Assembly: GCF_011395035.1 (NCBI RefSeq)
Contig: NZ_CP024768.1
Coordinates: forward strand, 3,633,865-3,697,864
Reading direction: 5' to 3'
Length of the DNA: 64,000 nt
From: Pantoea cypripedii
GTDB taxonomy: Bacteria; Pseudomonadota; Gammaproteobacteria; Enterobacterales; Enterobacteriaceae
Shown here one piece after another: positions 43,901 to 52,082 of this stretch (positions are counted from its first letter, which is position 1; every line of letters begins with the position of its first letter). The notes below the pieces were generated by a model. That model was not told where the DNA came from. It made no database searches and worked only from the letters and a program-made list of their open reading frames with translations. The position numbers and the translations under genes were made by a program.

Positions 43901-44598
43901 AATCCTGAGTTTCCACTTTTTGCTGCATCAATGAAGGAACCATCCCGACAGAAAATAGCAACGTTTCCAGATTGGAAATCATTATAAGGCGTGACAGTCT
44001 TCATAAAACTCGGCAATTGGCTTTTATACGGCTTGGCATTGGGAAACATGAGAGGGTCAGGGAAAAGAATTGGCAAAAACGTCTCATTCTTATACTTACC
44101 AATGGGACCATAGAAATCCCATCGTCTGAGCGCTTCTTCTTTACTCACTGGATGCAACAACGGGTAAGGATTTGATACAGATATTGCCCGATAAAAACCT
44201 AATAAATCAGATACCAAATCCTCACCACTAAATCCGCTATCCGTCAGTAAGTTAAAAGGAAATGCCTGTTGAAAGGCTTCAAATTTCTGCGCTACGGTCA
44301 TCATCATTGCAAGAGCGATACTCTGACGTTCATGATATGGTCGGCCGCGCTTGATACGCCACTTGATGTACTGACCAGTTTTAATTTTTTTTAACGGGTC
44401 TACCATCGATTGCGAATAGGTGATGTTGTAATAATCCTGACTACAGGATTCTCCATAGTTTATTTCATTCATCAAAATCTTGATATCAGTACCCTGCGCA
44501 TGGCCGAGATCAACCCAACCAAGAACATCCGTGTAAATAAGTCCGTACTTCAATCCTGAGGCTTGACGACCATCGACAATATCGCTCCGTTTACTCAT
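43897..44598 (-). CDS. DUF4056-like orphan protein
   Basis: 233 residues from the ATG at 44598 (MSKRSDIVDGRQ), with AGGAG eight bases upstream; the frame extends to 44643. No signal peptide. GLIYTDVLGWVDLGHA and DSGFSGEDLVSDLLGFYRAI recall the DUF4056 family (its 'xFIDIAHxR' and 'FSPEDLYSNLLG' segments), though shorter than usual. A conserved-looking His in VDLGHA and HE in YHERQSIALA could be catalytic; this is a guess. AT-rich with isolated placement between the importer and acyltransferase suggests acquisition. Confidence 0.65.
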   Translation of the reverse strand: MSKRSDIVDGRQASGLKYGLIYTDVLGWVDLGHAQGTDIKILMNEINYGESCSQDYYNITYSQSMVDPLKKIKTGQYIKWRIKRGRPYHERQSIALAMMMTVAQKFEAFQQAFPFNLLTDSGFSGEDLVSDLLGFYRAISVSNPYPLLHPVSKEEALRRWDFYGPIGKYKNETFLPILFPDPLMFPNAKPYKSQLPSFMKTVTPYNDFQSGNVAIFCRDGSFIDAAKSGNSGL

Positions 44599-44731
44599 CC
44601 ATGAATCTCCTTTGATACGATAAACACATCCACTTTCGGTCAAATAACAACCAACTCAGATGCATATTAGGGCTGCCACAAGACAAGTGCCAGCCCAATC
44701 GCATCAACCTGATAACGACGTCACACCCGCC

Positions 44732-46453
44732 TTACGTTTCTGTGCCGGCCTCTGCCAGATGCATCGCGATATATCGCTCGTAACGGGCAGCTTTGACGCG
44801 CGTCAGGTCCACCAGCACCAGCCCATCGATACAGTTGTTGAAATCGGGATCGCTACCAAAATCAATAAACTGCACTCCACCCGGTTCACACAGCTCGGAA
44901 TATTGTTTGTACAGGGTCGGGATGGCTGAACCGAGGTTGGCGAGCAAATGCTTCAGACGGCGTAAATCTTCCTGATAATTGTCGCCGGTGAACTGCGCCA
45001 GCACTTCCGGTAGCGAAGCCGGATAAGGGCGACGTGACGTTGCCAGCGGTAGCTCGGTGGGGAAATAGAGGCGATAAAACGCCACCAGCAGATCGCGAGC
45101 GGCCAGCGGCATACCGCCGGAGATCGACACCGGGCCAAACAGATAACGGGTTTCCGGGTAACGGGCGATATAGGCACCAATGCCCATCCACAGGTAATCC
45201 AGTCCGCGTTTGCCCCAGTAAGCCGGTTGGATAAAGCTGCGTCCCAACTCCAGCCCCTGGCGGATAATCGGCAGCATCCGTTCGTCATAATGGAACAGGC
45301 TATCGCTGTAGATCCCTTCCAGACCGCGTCGTTCCAGTTGCTCCGCACCCGGGATAAAACGGTACGCGCCAACAATCTCCAGCTGTGCGTCATCCCACAG
45401 AATCAGGTGGTAATAATCATCATCGTACTTATCCAGATCGCGACGTCTGCCACTGCCCTCACCTACGGCGCGGAAAGCAATTTCACGCAGACGCCCCAAC
45501 TCGCGCAGCAACGGCACCCAGCTGGCACCATTACGCCGCCACAGGTAGATCTGCTTGCCATCCGGTAAAGTGCCCAGCTGTTCACTCTCCAGCAACGCTT
45601 TTTTCAACTCGGCGCGATCTTCCGGGCGCGCAATCGCCGCTTCAGTCTGGAATAAACCACGTCGGCCCTGACCAATACGATACAGATGCTTGCGCAGCCG
45701 CTTCGCCAGCTCTTTGCCTGGCGTATGGCCATCGTGCCAGTGAGCAAAGGGGATTTGTTCGCCAATATGCAGCTTGATGCGCGATCCGCGCTGGCGGAAC
45801 ATTTCACGCACCAGCATCAGCAACGCCAGCGGCGGGGCAATATGGGTGGCCGCATAAAATGCCATGCTGTTGCGCCCCACTACGTGCACCGGCACCAGTG
45901 GCGCACGTGCACGCGCAGCGAGACGCAGGAAGCTATGATGCCAGCGACGATCGCGCACGCCACCACTGGTCATGCGTGATACTTCGCCTGCCGGGAAGAT
46001 AATCAACGCCCCCTGGTTGTCGAGATGCTGCTGCATGCGTGTCAGCTGCTCACGGTTGGTGCGGTTGCCCATGTTATCCACCGGCAACATCAGATTATTC
46101 AGCGGCTCCAGCATCATCAGCATACGGTTGGCGACGATTTTCACGTCGCGCCGCACCTGTGAAACCGCTGCCAGCAGCGCCAGGCCATCCAGCGCGCCGA
46201 GCGGATGGTTGGCCATGATCACCACCGGTCCGTGGGTGGGGATCTGCTCCAGATCGCGCTCGCTGAGGTCACAACGTACATCCAGGTGCTCCAGCACCTG
46301 CTCCACCATATCCACCCCTTGCAGGTGGCGATAGCGGGCAGCGAATTGCTGAAATTCGTTTTCACGCAGCGCCCATTTCAGCAGGCGTTTTTGCCAGCCT
46401 GCTGCCTGGTATGCCGGCCAGTAAGTATTGAGAACCTGATCAACAGAAAACAT
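44732..46453 (-). CDS. Bifunctional acyltransferase, OlsF-like (ornithine-lipid type)
   Basis: 573 residues in two parts. The N-terminal half is a lysophospholipid-acyltransferase domain with NHPLGALDG (His83) and FPAGEVSR. The C-terminal half (about 300-573) is a GNAT/hemolysin-type N-acyltransferase like OlsB (DDYYHLILWDDAQLEIVGAYR, then RSFIQPAYWGKRGLDYLW). In Serratia OlsF such a fusion makes ornithine lipids by N- and then O-acylation of ornithine. The match of domain order is from family knowledge, and the substrate is inferred. Cytoplasmic or membrane-associated. No olsA/olsB elsewhere in the window. Confidence 0.8.
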   Translation of the reverse strand: MFSVDQVLNTYWPAYQAAGWQKRLLKWALRENEFQQFAARYRHLQGVDMVEQVLEHLDVRCDLSERDLEQIPTHGPVVIMANHPLGALDGLALLAAVSQVRRDVKIVANRMLMMLEPLNNLMLPVDNMGNRTNREQLTRMQQHLDNQGALIIFPAGEVSRMTSGGVRDRRWHHSFLRLAARARAPLVPVHVVGRNSMAFYAATHIAPPLALLMLVREMFRQRGSRIKLHIGEQIPFAHWHDGHTPGKELAKRLRKHLYRIGQGRRGLFQTEAAIARPEDRAELKKALLESEQLGTLPDGKQIYLWRRNGASWVPLLRELGRLREIAFRAVGEGSGRRRDLDKYDDDYYHLILWDDAQLEIVGAYRFIPGAEQLERRGLEGIYSDSLFHYDERMLPIIRQGLELGRSFIQPAYWGKRGLDYLWMGIGAYIARYPETRYLFGPVSISGGMPLAARDLLVAFYRLYFPTELPLATSRRPYPASLPEVLAQFTGDNYQEDLRRLKHLLANLGSAIPTLYKQYSELCEPGGVQFIDFGSDPDFNNCIDGLVLVDLTRVKAARYERYIAMHLAEAGTET

Positions 46454-46548
46454 CGTTCACCTTCTTATCGGGGGCGGTTATCGCCCCGAAGGTAAAACGG
46501 GTTGTTTTCAGATTTATGACCAAGAGGGAGCGGTGCGGATTCAGGCCA

Positions 46549-46619
46549 GGTCGGCATAAATGCCGACCCTACAAATATTGCAATTTATCAATGACGTAGG
46601 GTGCGCATTCATGCGCACC
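46549..46619. repeat. Pair of GTAGGG-headed REP palindromes (BIME-like)
   Basis: Left unit GGTCGGCATAAATGCCGACC followed by CTAC (head on minus strand, 46549-46572). Right unit GTAGGGTGCGCATTCATGCG followed by CACC (46596-46619). Heads face each other across 23 bases. The arms differ between the units but pair internally. The body differs from the GTAGCGG units elsewhere. Confidence 0.7.
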
Positions 46620-46628
46620 AGGGAGGAA

Positions 46629-47333
46629 TTACAATTTCAGGGGCGGTAACTGGGAGAAGACGCTCAGCAGCCCTTTACTCCACAGCTGACGGATCTGGGA
46701 AAAATACGGGTGCTGATCGGTGATATGGTATTGCTCGTTATCGCTAAAACTGTCGCTGTGATAAATCATCACGTCCAGCGGCAGCCCCACCGAGATATTA
46801 CTCGCCAGCGTAGAATCCATCGAAATCAGCGCGCACTGCATCGCCTGGCTGAGCGGGGTTTCATAACGCAGCACGCGGTCAATAATCGGTTTGCCATATT
46901 TGCTTTCGCCAATCTGGAAATACGGCGTATCGACGCTGGCCTCAATAAAATTGCCCTGCGGATAGATCTGGAACAACCGCGGCTCCTCACCGCGGATCTG
47001 GCCGCCGAGCAGCAACGTGCCGCCAAACTCTTCACCATCGCGCTTGATCACGTCGCGCAGCATTTCCCCCACCAGCAGCGCAATGTCATACAGCGATTTC
47101 CCGTTCAGCAAATTGGGCTGGTCGTTGTCATCACAACCGCGTCGTAGCAGGCTCATCACGCTTTGCGTGGTGGCGAGGTTGCCAGCGCTTTGCAGCACCA
47201 GCGTGCGTTCATCATCCACCTGAAACACATGCAACTTACGAAACGACGAAATATGGTCAACACCCGCATTGGTGCGGGAGTCGGAAACAAAAATCATCCC
47301 TGATGATAAACGCATTGCCACACAATAAGTCAT
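46629..47333 (-). CDS. Anbu proteasome-like peptidase subunit
   Basis: 234 residues from the ATG at 47333; AGG lies seven bases upstream, and this start places Thr immediately after Met (MTYCVAMRLSSG), the usual Anbu arrangement in which a processed N-terminal Thr is the nucleophile. The frame runs two codons further to a GTG. SDSRTNAGVDH and GESKYGKPIIDRV are family signatures. Anbu is an ancestral beta-type proteasome subunit that forms helical assemblies. It is the last gene of a four-gene operon: ATP-grasp, alpha-E, transglutaminase-like, Anbu. Confidence 0.9.
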   Translation of the reverse strand: MTYCVAMRLSSGMIFVSDSRTNAGVDHISSFRKLHVFQVDDERTLVLQSAGNLATTQSVMSLLRRGCDDNDQPNLLNGKSLYDIALLVGEMLRDVIKRDGEEFGGTLLLGGQIRGEEPRLFQIYPQGNFIEASVDTPYFQIGESKYGKPIIDRVLRYETPLSQAMQCALISMDSTLASNISVGLPLDVMIYHSDSFSDNEQYHITDQHPYFSQIRQLWSKGLLSVFSQLPPLKL

Positions 47334-47353
47334 AGTCACGCCTGCAAAGAAAA

Positions 47354-48154
47354 TTACTGCTGCGAGTGCACCTGTTGCACCGCGGCCACCGCCAGCATAT
47401 CTTCACCCCCACCACCCAGCCGCATACCGCGTACCGGACAGGCATCGAGATAATCCACGCCCACCGCCAGCCGCAAATGCTGCCGCGTACTGCGGGTATT
47501 GTTGGTGATATCAAAGCTGTGCCAACTGCCATCCAGCCAGGCTTCAACCCAGGCATGAGTGGCAACGTGTTCGACATTGTCAGTATAGAGATAACCGCTG
47601 ACATAACGCGCCGGAATCCCCAGACTGCGACAGCAGGCAAGAAACACATGGCTGTGATCCTGGCAAACGCCGGAGCCGGCGGCAAATACTTTCGCGGCGG
47701 TATCACTCACCTGGGTGCTGCCGGGGCGGTAAGGCATTTTCAGCAGCAGTTCGCCCATCAGTTTTTCCAGGCTGGCAAGTGGCGCTTCCGGTCGCCAGTA
47801 ACGCAGGGCAAAATCGCGAATCGCGCTGTCGGGCTGGGTCAGCGGCGTGCCGCGCAGGAAAATCAGCGGCGACAGGCTGGATTCAGGATCGGCAGCCATC
47901 TCCCCATCATCGAGGATATCCACCACCCCGCGCGCGGTGATCTCCAGCATCTGATGCGGGGTATCCAGCGTCAGGACGTGCATCACGTTGCCGTAAGCAT
48001 CAACGGTGCGCGTGGCTTCGCATGGCAGCGCCAGTTCCCACGACAGAATTTGCTGATGCACCGAGTTTTGCGGTGTCAGGCGCAGATACTCGGTGCTGAG
48101 TTTGACCTGATGCTCCCAGGCATACCAGGTTTTATGCTCGATGTTCAGTCTCAT
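47354..48154 (-). CDS. Transglutaminase-like cysteine peptidase of the Anbu operon
   Basis: 266 residues. The catalytic triad is visible as Cys in GSGVCQDHSHVFL, His in THAWVEAW and Asp in WHSFDITNN. An N-terminal bacterial transglutaminase-like domain (WYAWEHQVKLSTEYLRL) precedes it. Cytoplasmic. It overlaps alpha-E by four bases. Its role with Anbu, perhaps hydrolysing or forming gamma-glutamyl-type bonds, is not established. Confidence 0.9.
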   Translation of the reverse strand: MRLNIEHKTWYAWEHQVKLSTEYLRLTPQNSVHQQILSWELALPCEATRTVDAYGNVMHVLTLDTPHQMLEITARGVVDILDDGEMAADPESSLSPLIFLRGTPLTQPDSAIRDFALRYWRPEAPLASLEKLMGELLLKMPYRPGSTQVSDTAAKVFAAGSGVCQDHSHVFLACCRSLGIPARYVSGYLYTDNVEHVATHAWVEAWLDGSWHSFDITNNTRSTRQHLRLAVGVDYLDACPVRGMRLGGGGEDMLAVAAVQQVHSQQ

Positions 48155-49080
48155 TTCGCCTCCAGATAGGTTTGATTGATGCTGTCAGCCAATTGATTAA
48201 TGTCTTCCAGGAAATGATTCAGCCAGGTGTTAAGGCCGCAGCGCGTCAGGCTCTCCCAGGTACTGAAGCGCATCTCAGCCAGCAGCACGGTGGCGAGGTA
48301 GCGCGGACGATCCTCACCGCTGCTGCCGATCTGCTCCAGTTGGTTGGCGATCTCTTCGATGCAGGAATGCAACGATCGCGGGCTTTCACTGCGCAGGATC
48401 AGCATCTCGTTGACCAGATCCGGCATCAGCTGTTGTTTGAAGATCGCGTTGTAGGCCTCGCGCGCGGACACCGCACGCAGCAGGGTGTCGAGACAGTAAT
48501 ATTCACGCACCGAATCGGGGTGCTGCTCCAGCAATTGCTGATTGACACTCAGCAGACGAGCACTGCCGTCGGCACGTTCCATCAGGGTGCCGAGGCGGAT
48601 AAAACTCATGGCGTCGCCGCGCAGCAGGGTGCCAAACATCGCGCCGCGAAACAGGTGGCAGCGCTCCTTGACCCAGTCGAAAAAGCTGTCGGCATTGGCG
48701 CTGGTAATGCCGCGACGGCGCATTTTGCGCATCTCAATCCAGGTGGAGTTGATGCTCTCCCACACTTCCGAAGAGAGGCTGCCGCGCACCGCGTGGGCAT
48801 TGTTCCACGCCGACTGCCAGCAGCTGAAAATGCTGCTGGGATTGCGATCGTCGAGGGCAAAGAAGTTGAACAGCTGGGGCATGGTGAAACGCCCGTTCAG
48901 GGTTTCAAACAGCTGACGCGTGCCGGTGAGGTTGAGCGGTAACAGCAGCTCATCACCGTGGCTGTTGCGCACCGGCATCAGCGACAGCCGGTTGGTCACA
49001 TCCAGCACCCGGGCAAGTTGTTCCGCGCGCTCCAGATAGCGCGCCATCCAATAGAGGCCACTGGCCGTGCGGCTTAGCAT
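48151..49080 (-). CDS. Alpha-E domain protein of the Anbu operon
   Basis: 309 residues, all-helical, with MLSRTASGLYWMARYLERAE at the N-terminus as in alpha-E domain proteins, which always accompany a circularly permuted ATP-grasp. It overlaps the ATP-grasp stop by seven bases and the transglutaminase start by four. Likely a partner in a peptide-ligase complex; function unproven. Confidence 0.9.
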   Translation of the reverse strand: MLSRTASGLYWMARYLERAEQLARVLDVTNRLSLMPVRNSHGDELLLPLNLTGTRQLFETLNGRFTMPQLFNFFALDDRNPSSIFSCWQSAWNNAHAVRGSLSSEVWESINSTWIEMRKMRRRGITSANADSFFDWVKERCHLFRGAMFGTLLRGDAMSFIRLGTLMERADGSARLLSVNQQLLEQHPDSVREYYCLDTLLRAVSAREAYNAIFKQQLMPDLVNEMLILRSESPRSLHSCIEEIANQLEQIGSSGEDRPRYLATVLLAEMRFSTWESLTRCGLNTWLNHFLEDINQLADSINQTYLEAK

Positions 49081-50513
49081 GATTCATCATCCTCCAGAAC
49101 CCAGGTGTCCTTAGTACCGCCGCCCTGCGACGAGTTCACCACCAGTGAGCCTTCCGTCAGCGCCACGCGGGTCAGGCCACCCGGCACCAGACGAATGTCC
49201 GCCCCGCACAGAGCAAACGGACGCAGGTCGATATGACGCGGCGCGAGACCGTTATCGATAAAAGTCGGACAGGTGGAGAGCGACAGGGTGTTTTGCGCGA
49301 TGTAGTTATCTGGCCGTGCCTGTAAACGATCGCGGAAATCGTTCAGTTCCTGCTGGCTGGCAACCGGGCCAATCAACATGCCGTAGCCCCCCGCACCGTG
49401 CACTTCCTTCACCACCATCTTGTCGAGGTTCGCCAGCACGTAGGTGAGATCTTTCGGGTTGCGACACTGCCAGGTAGGAACGTTGTTGAGGATCGGATCT
49501 TCATCGAGGTAAAAGCGGATCATATCCGGCACATAAGGGTAGATCGATTTGTCATCGGCTACCCCGGTGCCGATGGCATTCGCCAGCACCACATTCCCGG
49601 CACGATACACCGACAGCAGGCCGGGTACGCCGAGCATCGAATCCGGGCGGAACGCCAGCGGATCGAGGAAGGCATCATCAACGCGGCGATAGATCACATC
49701 CACCTTGCAGGGTCCGGCGGTGGTGCGCATCATCACTGCGCCATCTTTAACGAACAGGTCCGCGCTTTCCACCAGCTCCACACCCATCTGCTGCGCGAGG
49801 AAACTGTGTTCAAAATAGGCGCTGTTAAAGCGGCCTGGCGTCAGCACCACCACCACCGGATCGTTCACCGGCGAGCTTTCGCGCAGCGTCTGCAACAGGT
49901 GCGACGGATAACGCTCCACCGGTGCCACATGCTGCTCAGCAAACAACTCCGGGTAGAGACGCATCATCATCTTACGGTTCTCCAGCATATAGGAAACGCC
50001 AGACGGGGTGCGCAGGTTATCCTCCAGCACGTAATACTCGCCATCATTGTTACGTACCATATCCACGCCGACGATATGCGCATAGATATTGCGATGCAGA
50101 TCAACGCCCTGCATGCAGGGTTGGTATTGATCGTTGACCAGTACCTGCTCGGCCGGAATGATGCCCGCTTTCAGGATGTGCTGTTGGTGGTAGATATCAT
50201 GCAGGAAGGCATTGAGGGCTTGTACACGTTGTCGGATACCGCGATCGAGCATCGCCCATTCGCTGGCAGGAATAATACGCGGCACGCTATCGAACGGAAT
50301 CAGGCGCTCTGCGCCGCCGTCTTCGCCATAGACATTGAAAGTGATGCCAACGCGATGAAACAAAAGTTCCGCTTCCTCGCGTTTACGCGCCACTGCCTCT
50401 TTGTCCGCCGCTTGCAACCATTCCCAGTAGTGCTGATAGTGAGCGCGGTGTTGGCCGTCGCTCAGCAACATCTCATCATAGAAGTGTGATGCTATCTGGT
50501 AGCTTTCTTTCAT
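49074..50513 (-). CDS. Circularly permuted ATP-grasp ligase
   Basis: 479 residues of the DUF404/DUF407 (CP-ATPgrasp) type. Signatures include GVDLHRNIYAHIVGVDMVRN, VLEDNLRTPSGVSYMLENR and VVKEVHGAGGYGMLIGP for the nucleotide site. It would form an amide bond on a carboxyl using ATP. First gene of the Anbu operon. Possible operon task: making and breaking peptide tags, by analogy with proteasome systems; inferred. Confidence 0.9.
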   Translation of the reverse strand: MKESYQIASHFYDEMLLSDGQHRAHYQHYWEWLQAADKEAVARKREEAELLFHRVGITFNVYGEDGGAERLIPFDSVPRIIPASEWAMLDRGIRQRVQALNAFLHDIYHQQHILKAGIIPAEQVLVNDQYQPCMQGVDLHRNIYAHIVGVDMVRNNDGEYYVLEDNLRTPSGVSYMLENRKMMMRLYPELFAEQHVAPVERYPSHLLQTLRESSPVNDPVVVVLTPGRFNSAYFEHSFLAQQMGVELVESADLFVKDGAVMMRTTAGPCKVDVIYRRVDDAFLDPLAFRPDSMLGVPGLLSVYRAGNVVLANAIGTGVADDKSIYPYVPDMIRFYLDEDPILNNVPTWQCRNPKDLTYVLANLDKMVVKEVHGAGGYGMLIGPVASQQELNDFRDRLQARPDNYIAQNTLSLSTCPTFIDNGLAPRHIDLRPFALCGADIRLVPGGLTRVALTEGSLVVNSSQGGGTKDTWVLEDDESC

Positions 50514-50637
50514 GATTTACCCGGCGCTTATCAGAGGACCTGATTCCACTGCTGCACAAACTGTGCCAGGCGCACGCGCCCTTTGCCGCATGCGCACCTT
50601 ATCAGTGAGTTAACGCCGGATAGCGGTGCAACGCACC

Positions 50638-51252
50638 TTATTGGTGCAAAAACTGTTGCGCGACCGGTAACCAGATATCTGTCATTGCCCCCTCTCTGCC
50701 GGTGAAAGGATCGCGCTGTGGCATCGGTACGCGCTGAATCTGCGCCTGAGAAGTCCGCAAAAAGCGCGGTTCATCGCGCAGCGTTTCCGGCGACATACCT
50801 TCAGGATAGGCGCCAACCACCATAAAATCCTCACTGGCGTGGACCTGTTTATGGCCGACACCCGCCGGAACCAGCACCGCATCGCCTTCGCGTAGCGTCA
50901 CCATACGGCCACTGTCACCGCCAAATAACACTTCCGCCCAACCCGCCGCGATACCCAGCACTTCATGGGTGTTCGGGTGGTAATGGGTATAAGGGAAGAT
51001 CGGATAACGCCAGGCGGCGGGCCAGCCGTTATCGGTAAAGGTTTTTTCAAACCAGGCGGCGGTATCCTGATTTTCATCGTCGTCATCATCGGGTGCGATG
51101 CCCGGCCAGATGATCAGCGGCAGTGGGTTGTTCGGCACACCGCCGGACGGGATCGATAACATCAGATGCTGCGGGTTACTGGAAGCCCCTGCGGAAAAGG
51201 TGCCAGCGGCGAAAGACATCAGTAACAGCAGGCTGGATGGGTAGACAGTCAT
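50638..51252 (-). CDS. Exported cupin-domain protein
   Basis: 204 residues from the ATG at 51252 (MTVYPSSLL), with GGAG seven bases upstream; the seven-codon extension to 51273 is unlikely. A Sec signal ends near SAGA. A cupin follows: HYHPNTHEVLGIAAG (metal-binding His/Glu) and VPAGVGHKQVH. An unusual DDDDDE acidic run lies near residue 55. Periplasmic by prediction; ligand unknown. Confidence 0.8.
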   Translation of the reverse strand: MTVYPSSLLLLMSFAAGTFSAGASSNPQHLMLSIPSGGVPNNPLPLIIWPGIAPDDDDDENQDTAAWFEKTFTDNGWPAAWRYPIFPYTHYHPNTHEVLGIAAGWAEVLFGGDSGRMVTLREGDAVLVPAGVGHKQVHASEDFMVVGAYPEGMSPETLRDEPRFLRTSQAQIQRVPMPQRDPFTGREGAMTDIWLPVAQQFLHQ

Positions 51253-51514
51253 ACTCTTTCTCCGGTTAGCCACATGCTATAAGTGTGGCAAAATCGCATG
51301 ACAATACAATGTGCTCAGGCCCGCAAAATTCACATAAAAGCATGATTTTGCTAACTAAAGCCAAATTAATGATTAACCTCTTTAACATTTTGAGTGCAAC
51401 CGCGGGTGAAGGGCGATTTTCCACGCAACTGTTATAAAAAAACTGCACTGATCTGTGTCTGCAACTCTTCACTGTTACATGCTTTACTGGCAGGCAGTGA
51501 AAGAGAGGTGAACA

Positions 51515-51997
51515 ATGGACGCCATAAAACAAATCCTGATTGATGAAATCGCTACCCTGAACCGTGAAGAACGCCGCGATAATCGGCCGCGTTTTAGCTT
51601 TTCGTTTCTGAAAACCCATCCGGGGCTATGGGGAGTGATGTACCTGTGCTACGCGCTGTGCGTCGCATTGATTTTTTCCACCGAGATGCTCGGCTGGCCG
51701 GCCTTCTGGTTCGCCACCGCGTTTGTGCTGGTGATGAGCTTTCTGATGCTGCTGGATATCAATCCAAAGTATCGTTTCGAGGATATTGATGCGCTGGATC
51801 TGCGCGTTTGTTACAACGGTGAGTGGTATTACATTCAGCCGGTCTCGCAGCAGGGTATCTCGAAGATTCTGGATAACCCCGGCACACCGGATCGGGTGCG
51901 CAGCGGCATTCATCGCCTGATGCAGCAAAAAGGTGAGGTCGATTTTTACGACGTGTATTACCTGACCTGGGGACACCAGCAAGCCGCCCAGGTGTAA
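51515..51997 (+). CDS. ylaC: YlaC-like inner-membrane protein
   Basis: 160 residues resembling E. coli YlaC (EERRDNRPRFSFSFLKTHPG, DIDALDLRVCYNGEWY, KGEVDFYDVYYL). Two transmembrane helices at about 40-85, with a cytoplasmic C-terminal domain. AGAGAGG precedes the ATG. It stands alone, convergent with the MocR gene. Function unknown. Confidence 0.9.
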   Translation: MDAIKQILIDEIATLNREERRDNRPRFSFSFLKTHPGLWGVMYLCYALCVALIFSTEMLGWPAFWFATAFVLVMSFLMLLDINPKYRFEDIDALDLRVCYNGEWYYIQPVSQQGISKILDNPGTPDRVRSGIHRLMQQKGEVDFYDVYYLTWGHQQAAQV

Positions 51998-52010
51998 ATC
52001 CCACACCCAT

Positions 52011-52082
52011 GTAGCGGCGCGATTTATCGCGCGGGTTTTTCCTGCACCGGGCACATAATTGCGCGATAAATCGCGCCGCTAC
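52011..52082. repeat. Inverted pair of GTAGCGG REP palindromes (BIME-like)
   Basis: A forward unit GTAGCGGCGCGATTTATCGC (52011-52032) and its reverse complement (52061-52082) with a 28-base spacer. The heads point outward. The whole 72 bases could fold as one long hairpin between the convergent ylaC and MocR genes. The right-hand GTAG supplies the MocR stop codon. Confidence 0.85.

Noticed and set aside
49398..50489. 363-codon plus-strand frame opposite the ATP-grasp gene
   Set aside because: His-rich antisense shadow of a clearly coding gene; the same pattern occurs opposite other GC-rich genes here.
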